Below, piece by piece: positions 45,323 to 54,045 of a stretch of DNA of 64,000 nucleotides. How positions within the stretch are numbered: position 1 is the first letter of the stretch; each line of letters opens with the position of its first letter. The position numbers and the translations under genes were made by a program. The notes beneath the pieces are model-generated. The model did not search any database, was not told where the DNA came from, and saw only the letters and a program-made list of their open reading frames with translations. The DNA comes from Roseateles noduli (GTDB lineage Bacteria; Pseudomonadota; Gammaproteobacteria; Burkholderiales; Burkholderiaceae_C): positions 496,001-560,000 of the forward strand of contig NIOE01000002.1 in assembly GCA_002205125.1 (NCBI GenBank). The letters run 5' to 3'.

Positions 45323-46096
45323 ATGAGCTCTTCCTCCACCTCTCCCGCCAAGACCCAGATCCTGTTCGGCTTCCATGCCGTCACCGTCCGCCTGAAGACC
45401 GCGCCGGCCTCGGTGCAGGAGATCCTCTTCGACGCCACCCGCAAGGACCAGCGCATGCGCGGTTTCCTGGAGAAGGCCGAGGCAGCGGGCGCGAAGCTGG
45501 TCGAGAGCGACGACGACCGCCTGAAGGCGCTGTGCGGCACGCACCGCCACCAGGGCGTGGTGGCGCGGGTCAAGGCGGTGGCGAAGTCGCATTCGCTGGA
45601 CGAGGTGCTGGAGCAGGTCGAGGGCCCGCCGCTGGTGCTGGTGCTGGACGGCGTCACCGATCCGCACAACCTCGGCGCCTGCCTGCGCGTGGCCGACGGT
45701 GCCGGCGCCCATGCGGTGGTCGCGCCCAAGGACCATGCGGTGGGGCTCAACGCCACGGTGGCCAAGGTCGCCAGCGGTGCCGCGGAGACCGTGCCCTACC
45801 TGATGGTGACCAACCTGGCGCGCTCGCTCAACGAGCTCAAGGAGCGCGATATCTGGGTGATCGGCACCTCGGACCAGGCGGAGAAGACCTTGTACGACCT
45901 GGACCTGAGCGGCCCGGTGGCGCTGGTGTTGGGCGCCGAGGGCGACGGCATGCGCCAGCTCACCGCCAAGACCTGCGACGAGCTGGTGCGCATCCCGATG
46001 CAGGGTGCGGTGGAGAGCCTGAACGTCTCGGTCGCGGCGGGCGTGTGCCTGTACGAGGCGCTGCGCCAGCGCCAGAAGAAGGCCGAGAGCGCCTGA
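45323..46096 (+). CDS. rlmB: 23S rRNA (guanosine-2'-O)-methyltransferase RlmB
   Basis: A 257-residue SpoU-class (SPOUT) methyltransferase that modifies Gm2251 of 23S rRNA. The N-terminal substrate-binding domain begins [12 protein letters not shown]. The catalytic knot has [33 protein letters not shown] and [20 protein letters not shown], which are the three SpoU motifs. The length is usual. It is 102 bases upstream of upp on the same strand. Confidence 0.95.
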   Translation: MSSSSTSPAKTQILFGFHAVTVRLKTAPASVQEILFDATRKDQRMRGFLEKAEAAGAKLVESDDDRLKALCGTHRHQGVVARVKAVAKSHSLDEVLEQVEGPPLVLVLDGVTDPHNLGACLRVADGAGAHAVVAPKDHAVGLNATVAKVASGAAETVPYLMVTNLARSLNELKERDIWVIGTSDQAEKTLYDLDLSGPVALVLGAEGDGMRQLTAKTCDELVRIPMQGAVESLNVSVAAGVCLYEALRQRQKKAESA

Positions 46097-46198
46097 GAAG
46101 GGCCGAACACCGACGCGAGATAATCGCGGCCATTCCGGCGCCCACGAGGCGCCGTTCCCAACTCCGGATCCTCATCCCCCCATCCCCCGGGTATCGCC

Positions 46199-46831
46199 AT
46201 GCCAGTCATCGAAGTCAAGCATCCCCTCGTCAAGCACAAGATCGGCCTGATGCGGGAGGGCGACATGTCCACCAAGAAGTTCCGCGAGCTGACCGGCGAG
46301 GTGGCGCGGCTGCTGGCGTACGAGGCGACGGCGGATTTCCCGCTGGAGAAGACGACGATCGAGGGCTGGTGCGGCCAGGTCGAGATCGACCAGATCGCGG
46401 GCCGCAAGGTGACGGTGGTGCCCATCCTGCGCGCGGGTCTGGGCATGCTGGACGGCGTGCTGGACATGATGCCGAACGCCAAGGTGAGCGTGGTCGGGCT
46501 GGCGCGGGACCACGAGACGCTGCAGCCGGTGAACTACTTCGAGAAGTTCGTCGGCAAGCTGGATGAGCGTACGGCGCTGATCGTCGATCCGATGCTGGCG
46601 ACGGCGGGTTCGATGATCGCGACGGTGGACCTGCTCAAGCAGCGCGGCTGCAAGGACATCCGCGCGCTGGTGCTGGTCGCGGCGCCGGAAGGCGTGGCGG
46701 CGCTGAACAAGGCGCATCCGGACATCCGCTGCTGGACGGCGGCGATCGACTCGCACCTCAACGAGAACGGCTACATCATCCCGGGCCTGGGCGACGCCGG
46801 GGACAAGATCTTCGGGACGAAGGACGTTTGA
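46199..46831 (+). CDS. upp: Uracil phosphoribosyltransferase
   Basis: A 210-residue UPRTase that makes UMP from uracil and PRPP in pyrimidine salvage. The PRPP-binding loop reads [18 protein letters not shown]. The uracil-binding C-terminus is [20 protein letters not shown] and the N-terminal signature [19 protein letters not shown] is intact. Length and sequence are normal for the family. The ATG start follows directly on TATCGCC, with no strong purine-rich ribosome site. Confidence 0.97.
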   Translation: MPVIEVKHPLVKHKIGLMREGDMSTKKFRELTGEVARLLAYEATADFPLEKTTIEGWCGQVEIDQIAGRKVTVVPILRAGLGMLDGVLDMMPNAKVSVVGLARDHETLQPVNYFEKFVGKLDERTALIVDPMLATAGSMIATVDLLKQRGCKDIRALVLVAAPEGVAALNKAHPDIRCWTAAIDSHLNENGYIIPGLGDAGDKIFGTKDV

Positions 46832-46899
46832 GGGTCTGGCTTGAGGTCCTTGCGCGCTGAGTGAGCGGCGGGGCTCCAGGCTCCGTCCATGTCGCGGCC

Positions 46900-47481
46900 A
46901 TGTCTCGTTCCCTCGAAGTCACCGACACCACCGTTGTCATCCGGCCTGCGCCGACGACGATGTGGCTGTGGTTGTTCGCCTTCGCCTCCGCCTTGAGTTG
47001 GATGTTCTGGAAGTTCACCTTCTACGACACCAGTCCAAAGGCGCTCTGGTTCTTGCTGTTCCCCTCGATGATGCTGTGCGGGGTGATCCTGGAATTCGTC
47101 CAGGCACGCATCCATGTCACGACCATCGATCGGACGCGGAACCTCGTGTTGATCGAGCGTCTGCCTCGGTTCGGGCTCTCCGCGAAGCAGCGCAGGTACG
47201 CGCTCTCCGACTTCGCCGCCGTCGAGTCGCATTCGGCCATGGTCGGGCGCTCGCTGGTCTGCCGGGTGTCGCTGGTCACCACAGGATTGCGATCGCTGGT
47301 GCTGCTGAACGGCACCGGCGGCTACGGCGCCAAGTCCTTCTGGCACGCGCCGATGCCCGGTGAGACGGTTGAGGCTGCGGCCGTACGAGCCGCCGTGGCG
47401 AAGGTCGTCGGGCTCAAGGACATGGGATATCGAGGCACGCTCGGGATGAGCGTGGTGGCGTATGAGGTGATCGACGCCTAG
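46900..47481 (+). CDS. Small membrane protein with PH-like cytoplasmic domain
   Basis: A 193-residue protein that I do not recognise by name. Two adjacent transmembrane helices (about residues 18-38, MWLWLFAFASALSWMFWKFT; and 47-67, LWFLLFPSMMLCGVILEFVQ) are followed by a beta-rich region (ARIHVTTIDRTRNLVLIERL, RYALSDFAAVESHSAMVG) like bacterial PH domains. A C-terminal helix closes it. I take the ATG at 46900; a GTG at 46861 is in frame. It is 68 bases after upp. The topology recalls the protein at 48919. Confidence 0.7.
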   Translation: MSRSLEVTDTTVVIRPAPTTMWLWLFAFASALSWMFWKFTFYDTSPKALWFLLFPSMMLCGVILEFVQARIHVTTIDRTRNLVLIERLPRFGLSAKQRRYALSDFAAVESHSAMVGRSLVCRVSLVTTGLRSLVLLNGTGGYGAKSFWHAPMPGETVEAAAVRAAVAKVVGLKDMGYRGTLGMSVVAYEVIDA

Positions 47482-47519
47482 GACGATGAGCTCGGACCGA
47501 TTGTCGAGTACCGCCATCA

Positions 47520-47813
47520 TCAGGTCTCGTGTCGACCTATCGGGGCGCGCCAGCTTCCTTCAGCCAACGCAGAGTCCGGAATGAAGGCATGGCCGCACCT
47601 GTCGCAAAAGAAGCCCTTGATGAACTGTTCAAGGGCACCAGCACCACGCCGATCTGGGACGACTTCGTCGGCGCGGAGGTCGGAGTGGTACTTCTCCCGA
47701 GGATCTCGTCCTCGCGATGGATCCCAAGCCTCATCGATGAGAAGCAGCTTGGGTCGGAGACGGTCGACCTTGCCGCAACGAGGGCAGGCCTCCCCTGTGG
47801 GCTCGGGCGTCAT
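47520..47813 (-). CDS. Small zinc-ribbon-like protein
   Basis: A 97-residue protein with two CxxC knuckles, ACPRCGKVDRL near residue 10 and FFCDRCGHAFIP near residue 68, about 60 residues apart. This suggests one four-cysteine zinc site. The middle is acidic and charged (DPSRGRDPREKYHSDLRADE). There is no signal peptide. It is convergent with the PH-like gene. Function unknown; a nucleic-acid or protein-binding role is possible. Confidence 0.65.
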   Translation of the reverse strand: MTPEPTGEACPRCGKVDRLRPKLLLIDEAWDPSRGRDPREKYHSDLRADEVVPDRRGAGALEQFIKGFFCDRCGHAFIPDSALAEGSWRAPIGRHET

Positions 47814-48066
47814 GACCGTAAGGATACTTCTGCTTCCGCCGCATAGCCGGCTTCTGCTTCAGGCTGATCTGAGTCGTTCACAGGCCAGTGCGTGAACGCC
47901 GGCGCACACGCAGACCAGTCATTGAAGGCTGCTAGGTCTGACCAGCTGCATAACAAAGCTTCAGCGGCTCGTCAAGGAAGCAAACAGGACCGGCTCTGAG
48001 GGATGGCCACCTCGTCGAGAGTGAGTTCCAATCGAATAGTTTTGCCCAACTCTCACCCAACGAAAC

Positions 48067-48600
48067 ATGAAAAACATCATCCTCGGTGCCCTTGCTTACT
48101 TGTTCGGTGGCGCTGCCTATTCCGCTATCGTTACGGTCGATCATGACGTTACGCTCCTTCCCGCCTCCGGCTATCTAGAAATCGATCTAGACGGCGATGG
48201 GGTTAAAGATATCAATCTTGCATCCAATTACTACGTTTCCGTTTGGACTGGCGGGACACAATTTACCAACCACTACTCGCATGTGGGTGACGAAGTCGGG
48301 CCCGGGGATACGTGGAGACAGGGTAATGATTGGCTCGATTTGCATGGGGTTGGGAATTACGTGGATAACGGGTTTCTCTATCTTGGAATCCGGAACACGA
48401 GCGCTGGAAATAACTATGGTTATATAAAGTATAACTATTACGCCGACTCGAACTCAATTTCGTTGAACTCCTACACATTTGACGACTCCGGATCGGCGAT
48501 CACCGTAGCAGGCAATTCGGTACCCGAGCCGAGCACTCTGTTGTTGCTTACTACAGCGCTTGTCTGCGTTGCGGCCGCGGCGCGCAGCAAAAGGCGCTGA
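48067..48600 (+). CDS. PEP-CTERM sorting-domain protein
   Basis: A 177-residue exported protein. The N-terminal signal is MKNIILGALAYLFGGAAYSA. The C-terminus is a textbook PEP-CTERM tag: VPEPSTLLLL, a hydrophobic helix, then RSKRR. Such proteins are cut and anchored or released by an exosortase (EpsH/XrtA) encoded elsewhere. A calcium-loop-like DLDGDGVKD lies near residue 43, and the mature part is rich in Tyr, Asn and Gly. The gene is visibly poorer in G+C, with more A/T third positions, than its neighbours, a sign of recent acquisition. Confidence 0.88.
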   Translation: MKNIILGALAYLFGGAAYSAIVTVDHDVTLLPASGYLEIDLDGDGVKDINLASNYYVSVWTGGTQFTNHYSHVGDEVGPGDTWRQGNDWLDLHGVGNYVDNGFLYLGIRNTSAGNNYGYIKYNYYADSNSISLNSYTFDDSGSAITVAGNSVPEPSTLLLLTTALVCVAAAARSKRR

Positions 48601-48918
48601 TCGTTCGAGCTCAAGCGCAAATTGCGGCAGCTTGATCCCGTCGATCTGGCCTGTCGCGCGCTGTCATATCGGTCACCCGGCCGTCTTGAATGCGTGCGGC
48701 ATCATCGAACGGCCGGTCTCCCAGACCGGTCGGTCAGAGCTTGACTCGTCCGGCGCCGGTAACACCGGAATGCGCCCAGGACCGGTCGCAGGACACATGG
48801 CGCCCAATGACCGAGATCGCTGCGAAGCGGACATGGCTTACCCCACGCCGAAGCGCACGTGCTCAAAAGCTGGGCAAGGAACGTCAACAGTCCGCATATA
48901 TCAACTCTGAAGAGACCC
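48601..48918. other. 318-base intergenic region with one stem-loop
   Basis: I see no convincing gene. A ten-base-pair stem with one wobble (CGGCCGGTCT at 48710-48719 pairing with AGACCGGTCG at 48723-48732, CCC loop) stands out. There is no T run, so it is not a standard terminator. The rest shows no promoter I would defend. Confidence 0.5.
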
Positions 48919-49401
48919 ATGAGTGCCATCGTCAGCGGTTTGATCGGCGGTGTCATCTCCGTTGCGATTTCAAGCTATATCGTCGGCAGAGTTGGCAGGG
49001 CAGGGGGCGCCGGGCAACTGCGATATGGGCCGTTCATGTGGGGGCTAGGAATTGCCTGCCTTGCGCTCTCGCTGCTTCCTGTCGCGGCCACGCTTTTCGC
49101 TGGCGACCACAAGGAGTACTGGGCCAAAGCTGGACTCTTCGTTGGCTTCGGCATCGGCGCAATCTATTGCTTCGGCGAAGCGGCCCTGGTACGAGGCACG
49201 TTTGACGCAGAAGAGGTCCGTTTCTCCACTCCCTGGACAGGCAAGAAGCACGAACGATGGAGCGACCTCGAATCGGTTCGATTGAACGGCTGGTGCAATT
49301 GGTACACCCTCACGTTCAAGAGCGGAGCGAAGATCCGCCTCTCCCAATATCTTGGTGGGCACCTGTCTGCCCTGGAAGCAGCGGGAGCGCAAGCACGCTA
49401 G
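48919..49401 (+). CDS. Hypothetical membrane protein, three helices plus PH-like tail
   Basis: A 160-residue protein. Three predicted helices (about residues 4-22, 38-60, 68-88) are followed by a cytoplasmic beta-rich segment (EEVRFSTPWTGKKHERWSDL, SVRLNGWCNWYTLTFKSGAK) that resembles a minimal PH or DUF304-like fold. The start ATG at 48919 follows an AAGAGA-type ribosome site. Function unknown. It resembles the protein at 46900 in plan, though not obviously in sequence. Confidence 0.68.
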   Translation: MSAIVSGLIGGVISVAISSYIVGRVGRAGGAGQLRYGPFMWGLGIACLALSLLPVAATLFAGDHKEYWAKAGLFVGFGIGAIYCFGEAALVRGTFDAEEVRFSTPWTGKKHERWSDLESVRLNGWCNWYTLTFKSGAKIRLSQYLGGHLSALEAAGAQAR

Positions 49402-49436
49402 CTTCTCGTTCCAGTCGCGCCACCAACTCGTCCGCC

Positions 49437-49946
49437 ATGATGCTCAATTCCGGCTTCGGCACCTTGGCCTCCCTGCTGAGCGGGGTCGGGATCAGTGTCT
49501 GCCTGGTCTGCCTGGGCTTGCATCCCCGGTTGTCGTTCGCAGAGCTGACCGCGCTGCGGGAGCAGGAGGCGAAGGTGTGGCGGGTCGAGGCACGGGAAGC
49601 GGTGTTCGGCGTCGTCCCCGAAGGTCTGCGCGCCTGCGGCTTCGTTGCGCTGGATGGCGATCGAACTGCCGCGCTGAAATGCGTCGAGCACGCTGAACGG
49701 CATCAACTGCCTTACTGGGTGGCGTCCGAAGCAGACGGCATCGACTCCGCGGTGTGGGTCGTCGTGCTGAAGGATGCCGACGGTGCGTGGCAGTTGCTTC
49801 TGGATTCGTACGGCTTGGAGAACGCACCTCGCCCACGCTTCGGCGTGGCGAAGCTGCCTTGCGAATCGATTGAGGCGCATGCAGCGGTCAATGACCCGGA
49901 CGGCCATGCGACGCGCTCACCCGCATTCGACTGCTACCGCCGGTAG
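49437..49946 (+). CDS. Hypothetical protein with one N-terminal membrane helix
   Basis: A 169-residue protein. An N-terminal hydrophobic segment (TLASLLSGVGISVCLVCLGL) is followed by a soluble domain with several cysteines (GLRACGFVALDGD, ALKCVEHAERHQLPYWVASE, KLPCESIEA) and the end CYRR. The central part VWVVVLKDADGAWQLLLDSY looks like a small alpha/beta fold. There are two ATG codons in a row at 49437. It is 35 bases after the previous gene on the same strand. I do not recognise the family. Confidence 0.6.
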   Translation: MMLNSGFGTLASLLSGVGISVCLVCLGLHPRLSFAELTALREQEAKVWRVEAREAVFGVVPEGLRACGFVALDGDRTAALKCVEHAERHQLPYWVASEADGIDSAVWVVVLKDADGAWQLLLDSYGLENAPRPRFGVAKLPCESIEAHAAVNDPDGHATRSPAFDCYRR

Positions 49947-49979
49947 CTTCATGCCGCATCCCTGACTTTTCCGGCAGGG

Positions 49980-50633
49980 TCAGAGCAGCGGAAAACGATT
50001 CACGCCTTCCTCGGGCAACTTGTGCATGCACGCAGTGAACAGCGGGTCGACGAGCCAACCGTTCAGCCACGACTGCAATGACGGCAAGTCCAGCGCTGCA
50101 AACCATTCCGGCTCCACCGCGGCGAACTGGCGCACGAAGGGCATCACGGCCAGGTCGGTGGCGCAGGGCGTGGGGCCGCCCAGGAAGTGCAGGCTGCTCA
50201 ACCGCGCTTCCAGCGGTCTCAGAAGCACATCCACCGCGCTGTCGCGGTGAGTCTCCGGCGTGAGCGACTCACCCGGGTAGCGCTGGGGGTACTTCCAGCG
50301 GTCCAGGTGACGCTTGAAGTCGCCGTCATTCCGCCGCACGAGGTCCAGGTTCTCAGGCGATTGCGCCCGCGCCCACCAGCCCTGCGCATCGGGTGCGGCC
50401 AGTGCCCAGCGCATGATGTCCCAGCTCTCCTCCAGCACGCTGCCGTCGGGCAGTTGCAGCACCGGGACCGTTCCCTTCGGAGACAAGGCCAGCAAGCTGG
50501 CCGGCTTGGCGCGCAGGCTGACCTCCACCGCCTCGAAGTCCCGCCCGGCCTGCAGTAGCGCCATCCGTGCGCGCATCGCGTAAGGGCAGCGGCGGAAGGT
50601 GTAGAGCCGCGGCAGTTGGCTCAACGTACCCAC
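49980..50633 (-). CDS. Glutathione S-transferase family protein
   Basis: A 217-residue GST. The thioredoxin-like N-domain reads LYTFRRCPYAMRARMALLQA, with a Cys at the GSH site, and SPKGTVPVLQLPDGSVLEES, which holds the cis-Pro and GSH-binding Glu-Ser. The helical C-domain has GGPTPCATDLAVMPFVRQFA, the N-capping region. It is the last gene of a five-gene minus-strand operon and overlaps the GreA/B-like gene by 13 bases. Substrate unknown. Confidence 0.92.
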   Translation of the reverse strand: MGTLSQLPRLYTFRRCPYAMRARMALLQAGRDFEAVEVSLRAKPASLLALSPKGTVPVLQLPDGSVLEESWDIMRWALAAPDAQGWWARAQSPENLDLVRRNDGDFKRHLDRWKYPQRYPGESLTPETHRDSAVDVLLRPLEARLSSLHFLGGPTPCATDLAVMPFVRQFAAVEPEWFAALDLPSLQSWLNGWLVDPLFTACMHKLPEEGVNRFPLL

Positions 50634-51106
50634 AGGACCTCGAACTGCTGTCGGACGGAAGCGATCTGCATCGACACCTCATCGCCTTCGCATTTGCCCA
50701 TCAGGGCTCTGCACAGCGGCGCTTCGCTGCTGATGACCTGAACGCGCCGAGCGTCGCTCATCAGCGTCATGCTGCCTCCATCCGGTCCGAGGAAGAGCAG
50801 TTGCTGCTTGTCGTCGGCATCGACCAGACATACCAGCGCGCCGAGCTGTATGCCTTTGTCGTCGTCGTAGGGGCGTGGGCGGAACTGGCGCCAGTTGGCC
50901 ATCGCCTGACGGATCGCTTCGGCGCGACGAGCCTGGCCCGTGGCCAGATAGGCGGCTTCCAGCCCCAGGGTGTCGTACTTGTTCTCGGCGATGTTCTCTT
51001 CGTGAGTCGCCGTTTCATGCGCCGCGCGCGCGGCCTGTTCGACTTGCAGCAGGTCCTCGGCGAGCCGTTCCAGCACCTGCTGCTGCAGCAAGGATTTATC
51101 CATCAT
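50621..51106 (-). CDS. GreA/GreB-type transcription elongation factor-like protein
   Basis: A 161-residue protein with the two-part plan of Gre factors. An N-terminal coiled coil (about residues 1-75, LLQQQVLERLAEDLLQVEQA to YLATGQARRAEAIRQAM) precedes a C-terminal FKBP-like domain (LGALVCLVDADDKQQLLFLG, SSEAPLCRALMGKCEGDEVS). Tip acidic residues that reach the polymerase active site (ATHEENIAENKYDT) are present but differ from classic GreA. It is likely a paralogue rather than the main GreA. It starts at 51106 with two ATG codons, 20 bases after the ChrA stop. Confidence 0.82.
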   Translation of the reverse strand: MMDKSLLQQQVLERLAEDLLQVEQAARAAHETATHEENIAENKYDTLGLEAAYLATGQARRAEAIRQAMANWRQFRPRPYDDDKGIQLGALVCLVDADDKQQLLFLGPDGGSMTLMSDARRVQVISSEAPLCRALMGKCEGDEVSMQIASVRQQFEVLWVR

Positions 51107-51126
51107 GAAAGTCGGCAGCCCGGTCT

Positions 51127-51747
51127 CTACACGACCCCGAGGGCCCCCAGCACGCCACCCGCCAGCACCATCCACACGATCCCGATCTTGGTCCGCATCG
51201 TGAGGACCACGGTCGCGACGATCATCGCCAGCGTCGCCCAGCGGTGCGACGGCTCGACGAGGTAGGGCGCCGCGAGCAGCCAGCCCGTCGCGATCATCAG
51301 GCCCAGCGTCAGCGGCGCCATGCCGACCGTGAACGCGCGAACGCCCAGGTGCTCCCGGTTGTTGCGCGCCCAGCGCGTCGCCGCCACGACCAGCGTGGTC
51401 GACGGCAGCAGGATGCCGGCCATCGCCGCGGCCGCGCCCAGCAGGCCGGACACGTTGAAGCCCAGCACCGCGACGAACAGGATGTTCGGACCTGGCGCGG
51501 CCTGCGCCAGCGCGATCGAACTGGTGAAGCTCTGGTCCGTCAGCCAGTGGCGTTCGTCGACCAGGTAGCGGTGCATGTCCGGCGCCGTCGTGATCGCGCC
51601 GCCGATCGACAGCAGCGACAGCATCAGGAAATGCAGCATCAGCGCGCCGAGCTCGGACCAGCTCAAGCTGCCGACCAGCATCTGCGTCCATCCGGCATGT
51701 GCGCTCACCTGCGCCACCTGCGCGCCGACCTGGGCGACGGCGCTCAT
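51127..51747 (-). CDS. Chromate transporter, half-size ChrA (second subunit)
   Basis: A 206-residue CHR-domain membrane protein with about six helices. The CHR motif is LMLSLLSIGGAITTAPDMHR, and the conserved Pro-Gly loop is IALAQAAPGPNILFVAVLGF. Short-chain CHR proteins work as pairs with opposite topology to export chromate. This one overlaps the other half by four bases (ATGA). Chromate as substrate follows from the family and is not shown here; some CHR proteins carry other oxyanions. Confidence 0.88.
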   Translation of the reverse strand: MSAVAQVGAQVAQVSAHAGWTQMLVGSLSWSELGALMLHFLMLSLLSIGGAITTAPDMHRYLVDERHWLTDQSFTSSIALAQAAPGPNILFVAVLGFNVSGLLGAAAAMAGILLPSTTLVVAATRWARNNREHLGVRAFTVGMAPLTLGLMIATGWLLAAPYLVEPSHRWATLAMIVATVVLTMRTKIGIVWMVLAGGVLGALGVV

Positions 51748-52394
51748 GCGCGCACTCCCGCGCGGGCGCGCTTGAGCGCGATCAGCGCCAGCGTCATGCC
51801 CAGGCCGCCGACGCTCAGCACGATCCAGAACAGCGGCAGCTTCAGCCAGACCGTCGCGCCGAACACCAGCGCCGCGAGCGTCAGTCCGGGCGCGAGGCCG
51901 ATCGGATTCTTCTTCAGCGAGGGCAGCAGCTTGAAGCCCGTCGCCAGGATCAGTCCGGCCGACACGGCGCCCATGCCGCGCAGCGCGCCGGTCATGCGCG
52001 GCGACGCCAGCCAGGTCGTCGACAACGCCGCGAGGATCAGCACGATCACCGCCGGGAACAGCATCATCCCGGCGAGCGCGACCAGCGCGCCGCGCAGGCC
52101 GAAGAAGCGGTCGCCGATCATCAGCGAGATGTTGACGATGTTGGGCCCCGGCAGCACCTGCGCGACGGCGAGCGTCTCGACGAACTCCTCGCGCGTCATC
52201 CAGTTCAGGCGCTCGACCAGCTCCCGCTGCGCCACCGCCAGCACCCCGCCGAAGCCCTGCAGCGCCAGCCAGGTGAAGGCCCAGAACAGGTGGGAGAGGG
52301 ACTCGGGTTGCGAGAGCGGGGCCGGGAGCGGCGCGGCGTCCGTCGCAGCGCCTTCAGGAGAGGAGGGCGGTCCGGAGGGCGTCCCCGCGCTCAC
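51744..52394 (-). CDS. Chromate transporter, half-size ChrA (first subunit)
   Basis: A 216-residue CHR-domain protein with a Pro/Ser-rich leader, then LFWAFTWLALQGFGGVLAVA (the CHR signature) and TLAVAQVLPGPNIVNISLMI. I start at the GTG at 52394, which overlaps the stop of the upstream dehydrogenase (GTGA), so expression is coupled. With the next gene it makes a two-component short-chain CHR exporter. It is positioned second in the five-gene operon. Confidence 0.88.
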   Translation of the reverse strand: MSAGTPSGPPSSPEGAATDAAPLPAPLSQPESLSHLFWAFTWLALQGFGGVLAVAQRELVERLNWMTREEFVETLAVAQVLPGPNIVNISLMIGDRFFGLRGALVALAGMMLFPAVIVLILAALSTTWLASPRMTGALRGMGAVSAGLILATGFKLLPSLKKNPIGLAPGLTLAALVFGATVWLKLPLFWIVLSVGGLGMTLALIALKRARAGVRA

Positions 52395-53398
52395 CGGTTC
52401 CCCTTCAGGACGTCCGGGTTGACGATGTTGCTCGGCTTGCCCGCCATGTAGTTCAGGACGTTGTCGAACGCCGCGTCGAAATACATCTGGTAGCTGTCCT
52501 GCTCCACGTAGCCGATGTGGGGCGTGCACACGGCGTTCTCCAGGCGCAGCAGCGGGTGGCCTTGCAGGATCGGTTCGGACTCGAACACGTCGACCGCCGC
52601 CATGCCCGGCCGGCCACGATTCAGGCCGGACACCAGCGCCCCGTCGGCGACCAGTTCAGCGCGCGAGGTGTTCACGAACAGCGAGGTCGGCTTCATCCGC
52701 GCCAGGTCCTCGGACGTCACGATGCCCGTCGTCTCGTCCGACAGCCGCAGGTGCAGCGTCAGCACGTCGGCCTGTTCGAAGAAGGCTTCCCGGCTGTCGG
52801 CGGCCTGGTGACCGTCGGCCTGCGCGCGCAGCCGCGAGGCCTCGCTGCCCCAGACCAGCACCTGCATGCCGAAGGCCTTGCCGTAGCCGGCGATCAACTG
52901 GCCGATCTTGCCGTAGCCCCAGATGCCCAGCGTCTTGCCGCGCAGCACCATGCCCAGGCCGAAGTTCGGCGGCATCGAGCCGGACTTCAATCCCGACTGC
53001 TGCCACACGCCGTGCTTGAGCGTCGAGATGTACTGCGGCAGCCGCCGCATCGCCGCCATGATCAGCGCCCAGGTCAGCTCCGCCGGGGCGATGGGCGAAC
53101 CGCCGCCTTCGGCCACCGCGATGCCGAGCCGCGTGCAGGCGTCGACGTCGATGTGTTTGCCCACGCGGCCGGTCTGCGAGATCAGCTTGAGCTTGGGCAG
53201 CTTTTCCAGCAGTTGGCGCGGGAAGTGGGTGCGTTCGCGGATCGTCACCAGCACTTCGGCGTCCCGCAGCCGGACCGACAGCTGTCCGATGCCCTTGACG
53301 GTGTTGGTGAAGACCTTGGCGTTCAGCGCGTCCAGCTTGACGGCGCAAGGGAGCTTGCGCACGGCGTCCTGGTAGTCGTCGAGGATGATGATGTTCAT
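52391..53398 (-). CDS. D-isomer-specific 2-hydroxyacid dehydrogenase family protein
   Basis: A 335-residue NAD-dependent dehydrogenase. The dinucleotide-binding GYGKIG lies in LGIWGYGKIGQLIAGYGKAF (about residue 150). The catalytic triad is Arg in LFVNTSRAELV, Glu in DVFESEPILQGHP and His in CTPHIGYVEQDS. The N-terminal catalytic-domain lobe starts MNIIILDDYQDAV. The substrate (glycerate, phosphoglycerate or another 2-oxoacid) cannot be told. It is first in an operon with the ChrA pair, an unusual partner. Confidence 0.93.
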   Translation of the reverse strand: MNIIILDDYQDAVRKLPCAVKLDALNAKVFTNTVKGIGQLSVRLRDAEVLVTIRERTHFPRQLLEKLPKLKLISQTGRVGKHIDVDACTRLGIAVAEGGGSPIAPAELTWALIMAAMRRLPQYISTLKHGVWQQSGLKSGSMPPNFGLGMVLRGKTLGIWGYGKIGQLIAGYGKAFGMQVLVWGSEASRLRAQADGHQAADSREAFFEQADVLTLHLRLSDETTGIVTSEDLARMKPTSLFVNTSRAELVADGALVSGLNRGRPGMAAVDVFESEPILQGHPLLRLENAVCTPHIGYVEQDSYQMYFDAAFDNVLNYMAGKPSNIVNPDVLKGNR

Positions 53399-53532
53399 AG
53401 GCGTGCGGGCACCGATCCTACTCGCCTGAATCGGTCACCCCAAGGCCATTGGGCGAGCGTCGTGCAACAGATCGGAACAGGCACTAGCATCCGGCCCGCA
53501 TCGCATCCCCCCACCCAGACAAGGAGACTTCC

Positions 53533-54045
53533 ATGGACATGTACGCCGCCACCGTGCCGGTGTTCGACCGCATGCTGAGCAACATGCAGACCTGGATCCG
53601 CACCGCGCGCGATCACGCCCTCGCCAAGGGCTTCGACGAGTCCGTCTACCTGACGCTGCGCCTGGCGCCCGACATGCTGCCGCTGCCGCGCCAGGTCCAG
53701 ATCGCCAGCGACGCCGCCAAGAGCGGCACCGCGCGCCTGGCCAGCATCGAGGTGCCGAGCTGGCCCGACACCGAAGCCAGCCTGGAAGAGCTGATCCAGC
53801 GCATCCAGAAGACCCGCGACTTCATCAAGACGGTCACGCCCGAGCAGATCAACGGCTCCGAGACCCGTGCGGTCAGCGTGCCGCGTCGCGACAAGGAACC
53901 GCTGAAGTTCGAAGGCCAGGACTTCGCCCGGTTCTACAACCTGCCCAACTTCTTCTTCCACGCCACCACGCTGTACGCGCTGCTGCGCAACGCCGGCGTG
54001 CCGCTGGGCAAGATGGATTTCCTGGGTCAGCCTCAGCCCAAGTGA
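53533..54045 (+). CDS. DUF1993-family protein
   Basis: A 170-residue soluble protein with the DUF1993 pattern. It begins MYAATVPVFDRMLSNMQTWI, has LAPDMLPLPRQVQIASDAAK, and ends FYNLPNFFFHATTLYALLRN followed by GVPLGKMDFLG. The fold is a DinB-like four-helix bundle with histidine positions that may hold a metal. Function unknown. A good AAGGAGA site precedes the ATG. It is convergent with the hypothetical gene that follows directly. Confidence 0.88.
   Translation: MDMYAATVPVFDRMLSNMQTWIRTARDHALAKGFDESVYLTLRLAPDMLPLPRQVQIASDAAKSGTARLASIEVPSWPDTEASLEELIQRIQKTRDFIKTVTPEQINGSETRAVSVPRRDKEPLKFEGQDFARFYNLPNFFFHATTLYALLRNAGVPLGKMDFLGQPQPK

Noticed and set aside
47529-47895. Plus-strand frames overlapping the zinc-ribbon gene
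   Set aside because: The minus-strand frame has two matched CxxC knuckles and normal composition; the plus-strand products show no recognisable features.
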